From contig JAFXAP010000009.1 in the NCBI GenBank assembly GCA_017516965.1, positions 1-64,000 of the forward strand: a stretch of 64,000 bases of DNA. Reading direction: 5' to 3'. A program made the translations under genes and the position numbers. The notes under the pieces are model-generated. The model saw only the letters and a list, made by a program, of their open reading frames with translations. It ran no database searches and was not told the DNA's origin. Positions 1 to 7,748 of the stretch are shown here, one piece after another. How positions within the stretch are numbered: position 1 is the stretch's first letter; each line of letters begins with the position of its first letter. Source of the stretch: Clostridia bacterium. Lineage in GTDB: Bacteria > Bacillota > Clostridia > Oscillospirales > Acutalibacteraceae.

Positions 1-78
1 ATTTAATTTTTCATTACAGTCAACACAAAACATTCTATCATCAGAATTATATGCGCCACATTTATCACAAATTTTCAT
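1..78 (-). CDS. zinc-ribbon protein, N-terminal fragment cut by window edge
   Basis: Reading the minus strand from the ATG at 78 gives 26 residues before the window ends. They contain two Cys-x-x-Cys knuckles (CDKCG and CVDCN), the pattern of a small zinc-ribbon that binds one zinc ion. The start lies 4 nt past the stop of the preceding minus-strand gene and has an AAAGG ribosome site, so the two are probably co-transcribed. The rest of the protein is outside the window, so any domain behind the zinc ribbon, often membrane segments in such proteins, cannot be judged. Confidence 0.6.
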   Translation of the reverse strand, partial: MKICDKCGAYNSDDRMFCVDCNEKLN

Positions 79-82
79 ATGA

Positions 83-421
83 TTACCTTTTGCCTTTCAC
101 AAATAATGAAATAACAGTTGCAATGATTGCCCCTAATAAAATACTAATAACAAATCCATAAACAACAATAACGCCAAGCCGGTCCCATCCGGTAGTGTTG
201 TGCCACCAACATTCACAAATTACAACAATAATAGTAATACAAAAACCGCAAAAACCCCTTATTAGCCATTTAATTGTCGGATTTCTGAACTTCTTTTGAA
301 GAAAGATTTGTAGAAAAACGCCAATAATCACACCTAAATAAAAAATACATGTTAATATTGGACTAGACCAATCCCAAAACACCGTAAAAAAGCCTGTTTC
401 AAATAGTTCAAAAATTCCCAT
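83..421 (-). CDS. small membrane protein, unknown function
   Basis: This 112-residue protein has about three hydrophobic segments (roughly residues 18-40, 52-70 and 88-108) and ends in basic residues, so it should sit in the cytoplasmic membrane. I chose the ATG at 421, which has AAAGGAAAG upstream. A TTG seven codons earlier is open but lies within that ribosome site. I recognise no family. It precedes the zinc-ribbon fragment by 4 nt, suggesting a two-gene unit. Confidence 0.6.
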   Translation of the reverse strand: MGIFELFETGFFTVFWDWSSPILTCIFYLGVIIGVFLQIFLQKKFRNPTIKWLIRGFCGFCITIIVVICECWWHNTTGWDRLGVIVVYGFVISILLGAIIATVISLFVKGKR

Positions 422-485
422 ATAATCACTTTCCTTTGTCAAACTCTTAAAGTCATCTTCGATTCAAAAAAGTCTTGGTTTTGTT

Positions 486-3400
486 CTACGGAGCTGTGAA
501 AAATGAATTCCAATTTATGCTTGGGGGTACGATCAAAGAATCAAATTCTTCTTTTGTAGCAGCCGTTCCGTCTATATAGTATGCCGTGGAACCTGATTCG
601 TTGTTTTCAACCCGCCACAGTTCGATAGTCTTATATGTTTTACCCGTAAATTCAAGCCTTGAACAACCGTATGTATTTCCAGAGTTTTGATTCCAAAGGA
701 AAGAACCGTCGATATTAATTTGGTACATTCCTCTCATGCCAAATTCAAAACCTATTACCGATTCGCCGTCTATTCTTAATATCAATACATTGCCGTCTTC
801 AAGCTCAATTGCAAGTTCATCAATATTGTCGTTATCCATATCCACATACGAATACTTCCATGCCTTTTTATTATAGTCTGATAGAATAACATCGGTTTTC
901 TTGTTGTTAGAGTAAAAACTTTGTTCGTTATTTAAAATTTTCTCAAAACATTCTTTTGCGGTACCTGTTGTATTTGCATTGACGTCGGTCCAGAGTACTA
1001 TTGCTTCACCGTTATGGTTAGCGTAAAGTAATAGATTTTTGGTGCGCTTTTTAAACTCTGATTTTGATATTTTTTCATCCTCAAACATATAAAGTTCGTT
1101 CTTGGGACCCTCTGAGGCATTTTCACCGTCAAAAAAGTCAACGGTAGTAACGTTTAAGTCCCTATCAATCGTTACGTGCTCGTAGGAAATTCCTGTTGAG
1201 TCTCTATACCAAATCAAAGAGTTGTCGCGCATAAGAAATGCCGAACCCTCAAAAAATGCAGTAGGTGAACTGTAAAGCCACAAAACCTCACCGTCTTTAA
1301 ATGAAAAGATATCATAACAAGAACTTGTGATAAGCAGTTCAGGTGTACCGTCTAAGTTTATATCGTAAAAAGAATATTTATTTATGCCCGGCTCCGAAAT
1401 CAAATTGTATAAATCAGAAATAGAAGTATATTCTTTATTACTTGAAGCCGAAATACCGTCAAACCCGATGTTACGAGCGCGTGTTTTACCATTTAAAAAA
1501 TCGTAATATGCATTTATGGCATCGGTGCATTGACCAGTACGGTTTGGTAGATAAGCGATATAATTGTCAAGATTGATTTTACTAACACTTTCTTCAACAG
1601 AGTTTGCAAGTCTCCAACCATTTTCGGTATTTTGCATTATAAATATAGATTTTTCGGGCGGGTCACCTTCTTCAAAACCAAATCCAAAATAATTATCAAT
1701 GCTTAAAATAACAGTATTACCAAACTGAGTTATAATTTGCAAGCTGTCAAAATCAAAATCCGTGCTGTATCCGTGACCGTCTTTATAATAATAAAGCTTT
1801 CCGTCACGCTCTAAAAATCGCGGACTACCCGATTGCTCAAGACGGTCAGTAAAAAGTCGGTATGCCGCTTCGTGTGTGTATGCCGAATATGCAAACTGCC
1901 ATACGTCATCAAGCGTTTTGAAATTTTCATCGGTTATAAGCTGATAATTATACTCATAGCCGCCGTTTTCTAAAGTGAAAGCAATTTTATCTTCCATTTC
2001 AACATCGGCAAGGTCGTTGTTGATAGATTCGTGTACGCTCTCGCCCTTTTGAATAAGCGGCTCAAAAACTTCCTTAACCTCATCCAAACTTAGATTTACA
2101 GAGAGTGTATCGCTAATTTCGGGTAGATACACTTTACCGCTTTCAAATTTGAAAACGCAATCCCATTTGTCAGAAGATAAATCCCAAAAACTACCGTTTT
2201 CATAATAGGGGAGCATATCAGAATTAGATACAGGGTAAAGATAAAATTCGTGTAAAGGTATATTAAATTCATTTACAATAATTTCTTTACCATCTTCATA
2301 GCGATATTCTTCAAAATGATACTCGGGGAATTCGGTTGTGCCGCCCGTGTAGTTTGGTTTAATTAAAATAGAATTGGTAGTAACAAAATCTTTTTTATCT
2401 TTATCATAAAAAGCCATACCATAATTAAACATACTGTCGCCGCCGCTATGGTATAAAATTTGTTTGTTTTCGGCATCTAATGCAATGTTTGGTAGGTTTT
2501 TAAAAGATGGTGCTTCTACAAATTTTTGTTGTGCGCTATCATAGATATAGGCATTAAAAAATATTGCGTGTGCAGGGTGCATATCGGGAACTAACAGGTC
2601 GTAGTATCCGTCAAAGTTTACGTCAAGCGAGTATATATATTTGTCGGTTGTAGTTACTTGATCGGAGGGGCTAAGAGAAATTGTCTGAACTTCTTTGCCT
2701 GTTTTAGCATCGCTTATAACAAGACTTTTTACCGAAAGGTTTACATCGCTTGATAAAACTGTTGCAGTGTATTTTGTCGAACCGTTTACAAATGTTACAG
2801 TGTTTTCGACTAGATCAACAGGTACAAATTTTACAAACTCTATATCACGGTTCCCGTCATAAAGCGCCTTTGCCTCGGCTATCATTTCTTTGTCGTCACT
2901 TATATCTACCCAATATGGCTCGTCGGCAGAATAGTAATATTCGCAAAGCGGGGTTGTGACAATGTTATCACCGTTTACAGTCAGATAACCATAATGGTCA
3001 CATCCGCCACCTACGGTAAAGTAAAAGATACCGGGGTATTTTGGGTTTTGGGATGAAAACATACGTACTGTTCCGGTTACGAAATCATAACTGTCAAGCT
3101 GTTTTACGCCATTTTCATTGGTATAAACGGTTATGGTAGTATTTGAAAGTATAATCAATTCATTAACACCGTTTCCGTCAATATCTTTGACAGCGTAATA
3201 AAAGTCGGGATTTTGATTATAAAAACTGTTCATCAAATTATTGTAATCGCTTATAATTTGAGATTCATTTTCATTTAAAATTTCTTTTGAAAACAAACTA
3301 CGGTTTGTTTTAGAAGCATACAATATATAGCAAGAAAGCGTTTTGCCGTTTTTATTGTATGGATAATCAATTAAAGCAGATTCGTCGATAGAACTTATTA

Positions 3401-4751
3401 GAGTTTCGGGTTTATAAAGTAAAAATTTTTCTCCCACGGCAAAATCTTCTAAAGAATCGGTAGCAATATATTTTGTTCCATCTTCAATCCATTCTTTTTT
3501 ATCTTTATATTTGCTTTCAAATTTTTCAACTGTCAACGAATAATGGTATTTATCGTTTTCTTTAATATTTTTAAATTTACCGCTGAATTCGCAAATATGA
3601 TACAAACCAGCATATCCTTCGCCGGAATCAGCACTCCAGTCGGTGTATTTTCCACTAAACGTACCATCGGGGTTTATGGTGATTGATTCGTGCCATGCAC
3701 CGTTGCCTGATACTGAAAATTCAAGTGGCAAAAAAGACAGGTCAACCTTTTCTTTCTTTTTAGGATTTGTTAAAAAGCAAACCGCTACGGCAATGCTTGT
3801 AACTATTGCTACCACAATAATCCAGAAAGCAGGTTTTTTATAATTTAGAACTGATTTTATACGAGTTTTAACGCCCACTTCGCCAAAGGCTACTGGGCAG
3901 GCAGAAATCATTCTGCGGTGAACGCTACAATTAAGCAATGCCGTTGAATAACCTTTTTTATATTCGTTTGACATATCTTTTATAACCTTTTCATCGCAAG
4001 CGCTTTCGATATCGCGACATAGCAAGATATAAGAAAGCCAGATAAAAGGATTAAACCAATAGATTGAAAGCAGTATAAAAGCAAACGGCTTCCAAAGATG
4101 GTCACGACGTTTAAGGTGGGCGGTTTCGTGTTCCACCACATAGTTAAGTGAGTTTTCGTCTATTTCCGATGGAATATAAATTTTTGGTTTTATAATACCT
4201 AAAATAAATGGTGAATCAATACTATCGCAGTAATAAATATTGTCGCGGTATAAAACTGAGGCTCTAACGTTTTTGTAAATACGTATATATGACACTGCAC
4301 TAAAGATAAGCATAGCTACAATACCTGCTACCCAAACTATAAAAAGTATATCAAACAGTGATGCTTTTTCATTGCTTTGTTGAGGTGTAGCAGGGGCGTT
4401 ACTAACGTTATTGTTTGTTTCTTGATTATTTGTAACGGGTGGCGTAGTACTGTTGTTTGGATTTTGAATTATAATCTGATTTATAGTGTTGTCAAAGGTA
4501 TCTATACCGGTGTTTATTTCATACTGAGAATTTTCAGATTTAGAAACAGTTATAGTCTGGCTACTGGGAATAAGACTTATCTCACTCTCAATAGAAAACG
4601 GCATAATAAGGCGAAGCGCCACAATACCCCAAAGCAAACACGTTACCCATTTTGGCGCTTTTTTAAGCAACAATCGTAATAAAAGTACCGCAAGTATTAA
4701 ATATGTAGCTGTAATACTAATATTGAGTGCTGTCAAAAAAATAGCATCCAT
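486..4751 (-). CDS. giant M56-family (BlaR1-like) membrane metallopeptidase with repeat-rich C-terminal region
   Basis: This 1421-residue protein begins like BlaR1/MecR1. It has membrane helices at about 6-28, 35-52, 131-150 and 306-327, and a zinc-protease motif HETAH at 208-212 followed by an ESACDE motif at 249-254 that would supply the third ligand. In the family, the sensor protease responds to an outside signal and leads to inactivation of the BlaI repressor. Unusually, about 1,090 residues follow the last helix. They contain several Asp-rich calcium-loop-like repeats (DIDGNGVNEL, DVNFDGYYDL, DINLDGTPEL, DMDNDNIDEL) of the FG-GAP/VCBS type. The gene starts 3 nt after blaI, with its AAGGGGG ribosome site inside the blaI end, so the pair is one operon. 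The ligand is unknown; no beta-lactamase is nearby. Confidence 0.8.
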   Translation of the reverse strand: MDAIFLTALNISITATYLILAVLLLRLLLKKAPKWVTCLLWGIVALRLIMPFSIESEISLIPSSQTITVSKSENSQYEINTGIDTFDNTINQIIIQNPNNSTTPPVTNNQETNNNVSNAPATPQQSNEKASLFDILFIVWVAGIVAMLIFSAVSYIRIYKNVRASVLYRDNIYYCDSIDSPFILGIIKPKIYIPSEIDENSLNYVVEHETAHLKRRDHLWKPFAFILLSIYWFNPFIWLSYILLCRDIESACDEKVIKDMSNEYKKGYSTALLNCSVHRRMISACPVAFGEVGVKTRIKSVLNYKKPAFWIIVVAIVTSIAVAVCFLTNPKKKEKVDLSFLPLEFSVSGNGAWHESITINPDGTFSGKYTDWSADSGEGYAGLYHICEFSGKFKNIKENDKYHYSLTVEKFESKYKDKKEWIEDGTKYIATDSLEDFAVGEKFLLYKPETLISSIDESALIDYPYNKNGKTLSCYILYASKTNRSLFSKEILNENESQIISDYNNLMNSFYNQNPDFYYAVKDIDGNGVNELIILSNTTITVYTNENGVKQLDSYDFVTGTVRMFSSQNPKYPGIFYFTVGGGCDHYGYLTVNGDNIVTTPLCEYYYSADEPYWVDISDDKEMIAEAKALYDGNRDIEFVKFVPVDLVENTVTFVNGSTKYTATVLSSDVNLSVKSLVISDAKTGKEVQTISLSPSDQVTTTDKYIYSLDVNFDGYYDLLVPDMHPAHAIFFNAYIYDSAQQKFVEAPSFKNLPNIALDAENKQILYHSGGDSMFNYGMAFYDKDKKDFVTTNSILIKPNYTGGTTEFPEYHFEEYRYEDGKEIIVNEFNIPLHEFYLYPVSNSDMLPYYENGSFWDLSSDKWDCVFKFESGKVYLPEISDTLSVNLSLDEVKEVFEPLIQKGESVHESINNDLADVEMEDKIAFTLENGGYEYNYQLITDENFKTLDDVWQFAYSAYTHEAAYRLFTDRLEQSGSPRFLERDGKLYYYKDGHGYSTDFDFDSLQIITQFGNTVILSIDNYFGFGFEEGDPPEKSIFIMQNTENGWRLANSVEESVSKINLDNYIAYLPNRTGQCTDAINAYYDFLNGKTRARNIGFDGISASSNKEYTSISDLYNLISEPGINKYSFYDINLDGTPELLITSSCYDIFSFKDGEVLWLYSSPTAFFEGSAFLMRDNSLIWYRDSTGISYEHVTIDRDLNVTTVDFFDGENASEGPKNELYMFEDEKISKSEFKKRTKNLLLYANHNGEAIVLWTDVNANTTGTAKECFEKILNNEQSFYSNNKKTDVILSDYNKKAWKYSYVDMDNDNIDELAIELEDGNVLILRIDGESVIGFEFGMRGMYQINIDGSFLWNQNSGNTYGCSRLEFTGKTYKTIELWRVENNESGSTAYYIDGTAATKEEFDSLIVPPSINWNSFFTAP

Positions 4752-4754
4752 TGA

Positions 4755-5117
4755 TTAGTCCCCCTTAAATGAATCTATCATTTGTTTTATTTCGTCAATC
4801 TCTTTTTCGGTAAGATTTTTGCGCTTGGTAAATGCGGCAATAAATGCCGGCAAAGAACCTTTAAAGGTTTCGTCAACAAATTGCTCGCTTTGAATAGCAT
4901 AAAACTCTTCTTTAGACATTGTTGATGTAACAATACTGTTTTCGGTTTTAAAAATACCGCGTTCGCACAATTTTTTTAAAACGGTGTATGTTGTGGTGCG
5001 TTTCCAATTAAGCTGTTTTTCGCAAAGTGATACTAACTTTTTTGTGGCAAGTGGTTCGCTTTCCCAAATTATGTCGGCAAAGCGTGACTCTATCAATCCT
5101 AATTTTATATCTGCCAT
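4755..5117 (-). CDS. BlaI/MecI/CopY-family transcriptional repressor
   Basis: This 120-residue winged-helix protein matches the penicillinase-repressor family: an N-terminal segment (LIESRFADIIWE), a recognition region (WKRTTTYTVLKKLCERG) and a C-terminal dimerisation helix. It should bind as a dimer to dyads in its own promoter and be inactivated when the adjacent M56 protease senses its signal. The ATG at 5117 is preceded by GGAGG at 8-nt spacing; open codons further upstream run into the promoter and are not used. The dyads at 5138-5181 fit autoregulation. Confidence 0.88.
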   Translation of the reverse strand: MADIKLGLIESRFADIIWESEPLATKKLVSLCEKQLNWKRTTTYTVLKKLCERGIFKTENSIVTSTMSKEEFYAIQSEQFVDETFKGSLPAFIAAFTKRKNLTEKEIDEIKQMIDSFKGD

Positions 5118-5137
5118 AATAGTAACCTCCAAAATTT

Positions 5138-5192
5138 GTCTATCCGCAATAGACTCTATTGCTAGTCTATTTGCAGTAGACGGAAAAATCAA
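5138..5192 (-). promoter_or_regulatory. blaI promoter with two BlaI-type operator dyads
   Basis: Two 17-bp dyads, each GTCTAT-N5-(A/G)TAGAC, lie at 5138-5154 (perfect) and 5165-5181 (one mismatch), 27 bp apart. On the minus strand a -35 TTGATT (5192-5187) and -10 TAGACT (5169-5164) are separated by 17 bp. One dyad therefore lies between and over the promoter boxes and the other near the transcription start. Dyads in the promoter are how BlaI repressors act; that these bind BlaI is inferred. Confidence 0.72.
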
Positions 5193-5215
5193 GTTACAGA
5201 TTTGTAATATATAGT

Positions 5216-5251
5216 AACAAAAATGTCATCACAAATTTTGCGATGACATTT
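5216..5251 (-). terminator. terminator after the AraC gene
   Basis: A perfect 10-bp inverted repeat (AAATGTCATC and GATGACATTT, arms 5242-5251 and 5221-5230) follows the AraC stop on the minus strand and runs into a T-rich stretch. It separates the AraC gene from the blaI promoter. Confidence 0.65.
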
Positions 5252-5255
5252 GGCT

Positions 5256-6074
5256 TTATATCTTATTATATTCCTTTTTAGGTGCTTTGCCGTATTCTTT
5301 GTAAAATGCTCGGTAAAATACCGAATAGTCATTAAAACCGCAAAGCATAGCCGCTCGTGTGGGGGAAATACCTTCGGCAAGCATTCGCTTGGCATTTACA
5401 AGCCTTTTTGCATTGATATAGTTTTGCACTGTAGAGCCGGTTGCCGCCTTAAAACTGCGACACAGTTGCGCTTTGCTTATATAAAACTTATTGCATATGG
5501 TATCAAGGGTTAGGTTATCATTTATGTGGTTGTTTATATATCTTACTATTCGTTGCGTGGGGGATTCGCCCTGTGTTTCGGTGTCGCGACGAGATTTATA
5601 CACCTTGTATATTTCGTTGAGTAGTGGCAACATATTGCAGCTAACCTGTAGGTGTCGGTTTTGTGATTCGCTTAAAAGATTTTGCACCAATAGGTTATAT
5701 ATTTCGGGTTTAAAGTCATCACGTGAATAGCGGTTGAAGTTACCAGGTTCGTGATTTAAAAATGCTTCAAGCAGATTTCCGTCTTTATCAAAGGCTTTAA
5801 AGAAGTCCTTGCTAAAGTGTGCCGAAAAACGCTCGTAGGGCTTGGAAGCATCAATATCTATGTAATGCGCTTCGGTAGGGCGCATCAATATAATATCGCC
5901 TTGTGACAGGGGATATTCGTTACCCTCTATCAAAAATTTACCTCTGCCGCGAACAAAGATATATAGCTCAAAGGTGTCGTGTGTATGCAGTTTAAAAGAC
6001 TCTTTGTCGGGGTGCTCGTCACAGTAGTAATGACAGTTAAGACCGTCCTGTTTATGTGTAAAATATTTGCTCAT
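5256..6074 (-). CDS. AraC-family transcriptional regulator with cupin sensor domain
   Basis: This 272-residue protein has an N-terminal cupin-like sensor (about residues 10-130, HTHDTFELYIFVRGRG and GDIILMRP motifs) and a C-terminal pair of helix-turn-helix motifs (about 170-270, LCRSFKAATG and FYRAFYKEYGKAPKKEY). Proteins of this build sense sugars or related metabolites and activate carbohydrate genes. The ATG at 6074 has a GGTGATTAA ribosome site. No obvious target sits directly beside it; the hexuronate operon begins 1.7 kb away beyond two other genes, so a link is only possible. Confidence 0.85.
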   Translation of the reverse strand: MSKYFTHKQDGLNCHYYCDEHPDKESFKLHTHDTFELYIFVRGRGKFLIEGNEYPLSQGDIILMRPTEAHYIDIDASKPYERFSAHFSKDFFKAFDKDGNLLEAFLNHEPGNFNRYSRDDFKPEIYNLLVQNLLSESQNRHLQVSCNMLPLLNEIYKVYKSRRDTETQGESPTQRIVRYINNHINDNLTLDTICNKFYISKAQLCRSFKAATGSTVQNYINAKRLVNAKRMLAEGISPTRAAMLCGFNDYSVFYRAFYKEYGKAPKKEYNKI

Positions 6075-6098
6075 TTAATCACCATTTATATTTATTTA

Positions 6099-6120
6099 GC
6101 CTCCCTTGCCTAAAGGGAGG
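6099..6120 (+). repeat. left terminal inverted repeat of the DUF559 element
   Basis: A 22-nt sequence starting GCCTCCCTT and ending AAAGGGAGG, itself able to fold into a hairpin. Its exact reverse complement is at 6525-6546. A second hairpin (ACCGC-ATCA-GCGGT, 6124-6137) adjoins it; the DUF559 stop codon lies in that loop. Confidence 0.8.
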
Positions 6121-6129
6121 GGGACCGCA

Positions 6130-6492
6130 TCAGCGGTGGAGGGATTCTTTAACATATAAATCAATATATTCGCAAACACCACTAAAATTTTTGCTAACTT
6201 CGTTATTAGGGATTCTAATTATTGTAAGATTTCGGCTTTCAATTTTTTCTGTTCGTATTTTATCTTTAAGCAATCCTTTTTCTTCATAGTGCTGTGAGCC
6301 ATCAAGTTCAATTATCAATTTCGCCTCGTGACAGTAAAAATCCACTACATAATTATCAATTACTTTTTGCCGTAAAAAACGTACAGGATATGAACGTAAA
6401 AAGTCATACCATAAATGTCGTTCTTCTTTAGTCATATTCTTTCTCAAAGTTTTGGCAATGCTGGTTAGGTTGCTGTTATGTTTTCGTTGCAT
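6130..6492 (-). CDS. DUF559-domain (Vsr/PD-(D/E)XK-like) endonuclease-like protein
   Basis: This 120-residue protein is nearly all DUF559 domain: an LRKNMTKEERHLWYDF start, then RFLRQKVIDNYVVDFYC, then LIIELDGSQHYE. The D-x18-20-E-x-DG arrangement is the restriction-endonuclease-like core also seen in Vsr repair nucleases. The ATG at 6492 is preceded by GGAGGGATACAA. An open reading eleven codons upstream would be encoded by the repeat hairpin and is rejected. The last residues (ESLHR) are encoded by the left repeat. The gene stands alone inside the inverted-repeat unit. Activity and target are unknown. Confidence 0.82.
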   Translation of the reverse strand: MQRKHNSNLTSIAKTLRKNMTKEERHLWYDFLRSYPVRFLRQKVIDNYVVDFYCHEAKLIIELDGSQHYEEKGLLKDKIRTEKIESRNLTIIRIPNNEVSKNFSGVCEYIDLYVKESLHR

Positions 6493-6524
6493 TTGTATCC
6501 CTCCGTCACGGCTGCGCCGTGCCA

Positions 6525-6546
6525 CCTCCCTTTAGGCAAGGGAGGC
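6525..6546 (-). repeat. right terminal inverted repeat of the DUF559 element
   Basis: The exact reverse complement of 6099-6120. The neighbouring hairpin (CACGGC-TGC-GCCGTG, 6507-6521) and GGAGGGAT box form the leader and ribosome site of the DUF559 gene on the minus strand. Confidence 0.8.
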
Positions 6547-6611
6547 TTTATGCAGAATTGTATTTTGTTTAAAACACAAATATTGGTTGTTTTTTGTCAA
6601 ATACGCCTATG

Positions 6612-6659
6612 TTGAACTCAACTACAAGTTTATGTATAATAAGGATGTAAGGTCTTACA
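6612..6659 (+). promoter_or_regulatory. promoter and candidate operator of the XRE regulator
   Basis: A -35 TTGAAC (6612-6617) and a perfect -10 TATAAT (6635-6640) are 17 bp apart. A palindrome TGTAAG-GT-CTTACA (6646-6659) lies at the expected transcription start, where a bound repressor would block initiation. Autoregulation by the downstream helix-turn-helix protein is the simplest reading. Confidence 0.65.
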
Positions 6660-6680
6660 AACAAAAACGGAGGTAACAAT

Positions 6681-7526
6681 ATGAACAATATAGGTACAAA
6701 TATAGCAAAGTTTCGTAAAGAAAAGAAAATAACTCAAGAGCAGTTAGCATCATTTGTAAATGTGTCCGCACAGGCGGTTTCTAAATGGGAAAACGGCGGT
6801 ATGCCAGACTGTGAACTATTACCTAAAATTGCCGATTGCTTACAGGTTTCTATCGATGTATTATTTAGCAGAAAGTGCGAAGATAATATTTCAATAAAAC
6901 AAGAACTCGCTAAAAGAATAGTAGAATTACCTGTTGCTGAACGGTTTAATGAGGTTATGGAGTACTTATGGGTATTGCAACTTGCGTTAGCAGGTAACAA
7001 TGGTCATTTTTCGGGCGATAATTATAAAAAAACTATCAAAGAAACCGGAGATGAATATCGCCATTCACAAAACCTTTTTGATGAGGGTATAGTTATGATG
7101 TCTTTAAGAGAAAATTTGCAATATTTTTTATGTATGCCCGAACCGGATGGCGGTTGGCTTAAAAATCTAAATAGCACAGATGATTATTGCAAGCTGTTTT
7201 CTTTTTTAGGTGAAAAAGATTTTTTAAATGCTACAATTTTACTTGAAAGTATAGAACCGTACCTTTTTAATATCAGTCTTTTAAAATCTAATCTTAATAT
7301 CACAGAAGAAAGGGCCCAAGAGATAATTTCAAAATTAAAAGAATATAAATTTATTACGGAAGCAAGCATAGAAACCGAAAACGGTAAGGAAAAGGTTTAT
7401 CATATTCACTCAAACCCTGCGCTTGTAGCGGTTTTGGCTCTTGCTACTGAACTTATGAAAAAGCCTACTAACTTTACGCATTACCATAATTCTAGAAATT
7501 TGAGAAAAACATTTAAAGTATTATAA
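6681..7526 (+). CDS. XRE-family helix-turn-helix regulator with unknown C-terminal domain
   Basis: This 281-residue protein starts with a classic Cro/CI-type DNA-binding domain (residues 1-62, with TQEQLASFVNVSAQAVSKWENG). The following 220 residues are unassigned; the segment near 200-250 (ERAQEIISKLKEYKFITEASIE) could be a second, winged-helix-like region. The ribosome site is GGAGGTAACAAT before the ATG. A strong promoter with an overlapping palindrome lies upstream, suggesting self-control. Its targets are not evident; it is a single-gene unit closed by a hairpin at 7560. Confidence 0.8.
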   Translation: MNNIGTNIAKFRKEKKITQEQLASFVNVSAQAVSKWENGGMPDCELLPKIADCLQVSIDVLFSRKCEDNISIKQELAKRIVELPVAERFNEVMEYLWVLQLALAGNNGHFSGDNYKKTIKETGDEYRHSQNLFDEGIVMMSLRENLQYFLCMPEPDGGWLKNLNSTDDYCKLFSFLGEKDFLNATILLESIEPYLFNISLLKSNLNITEERAQEIISKLKEYKFITEASIETENGKEKVYHIHSNPALVAVLALATELMKKPTNFTHYHNSRNLRKTFKVL

Positions 7527-7559
7527 AAAGCAATAAAACCGTATTTTATTATGGTCAAC

Positions 7560-7590
7560 AGGCAGGGGTCAAGTACCTCTGCCTATTGTT
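7560..7590 (+). terminator. terminator after the XRE gene
   Basis: A 9-bp stem with one mismatch (AGGCAGGGG with CCTCTGCCT) is followed by a T-rich stretch. Confidence 0.6.
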
Positions 7591-7620
7591 TTGATTGATT
7601 ATATCACACTTTGATAAGAT

Positions 7621-7691
7621 TTGCAATATTTAAAGATAATATTTGCAATTCCATTGTTAAAAGTAATTTTGTATAATATAGATAACAATGG
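7621..7691 (+). promoter_or_regulatory. control region of the hexuronate operon
   Basis: A perfect 9-bp inverted repeat (CCATTGTTA at 7651-7659 and TAACAATGG at 7683-7691) brackets a -10 TATAAT at 7672-7677. Upstream, TTGCAATATT (7621) and AATATTTGCAA (7638-7648) form a second, slightly imperfect dyad. No good -35 is visible at the usual spacing, which would fit a promoter that needs an activator. The dyads are candidate operators; which regulator binds is unknown. Confidence 0.55.
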
Positions 7692-7748
7692 TGTTTTATG
7701 CCTATAAAATTATTGTTAAAAATTTGTAAAACGGAAGGTGTAAATCTA

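Larger units (their letters stand above)
6099..6546. mobile_element. candidate 448-bp inverted-repeat element carrying only a DUF559 gene
   Basis: Two perfect 22-bp inverted copies bound the unit (6099-6120 and 6525-6546). Each copy is itself a hairpin (CCTCCCTT-4 nt-AAGGGAGG, with one spare base). Just inside each lies a second hairpin (6124-6137 and 6507-6521) and a GGAGGGAT box. The single gene fits exactly between: its ribosome site GGAGGGATACA is in the right repeat, and its last codons and stop are in the left repeat. TTTA abuts both outer edges (6095-6098 and 6547-6550), a possible but weak target duplication in AT-rich DNA. No transposase is present. The layout recalls REP/RAYT elements in logic but not in protein family. 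Mobility is inferred. Confidence 0.6.
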
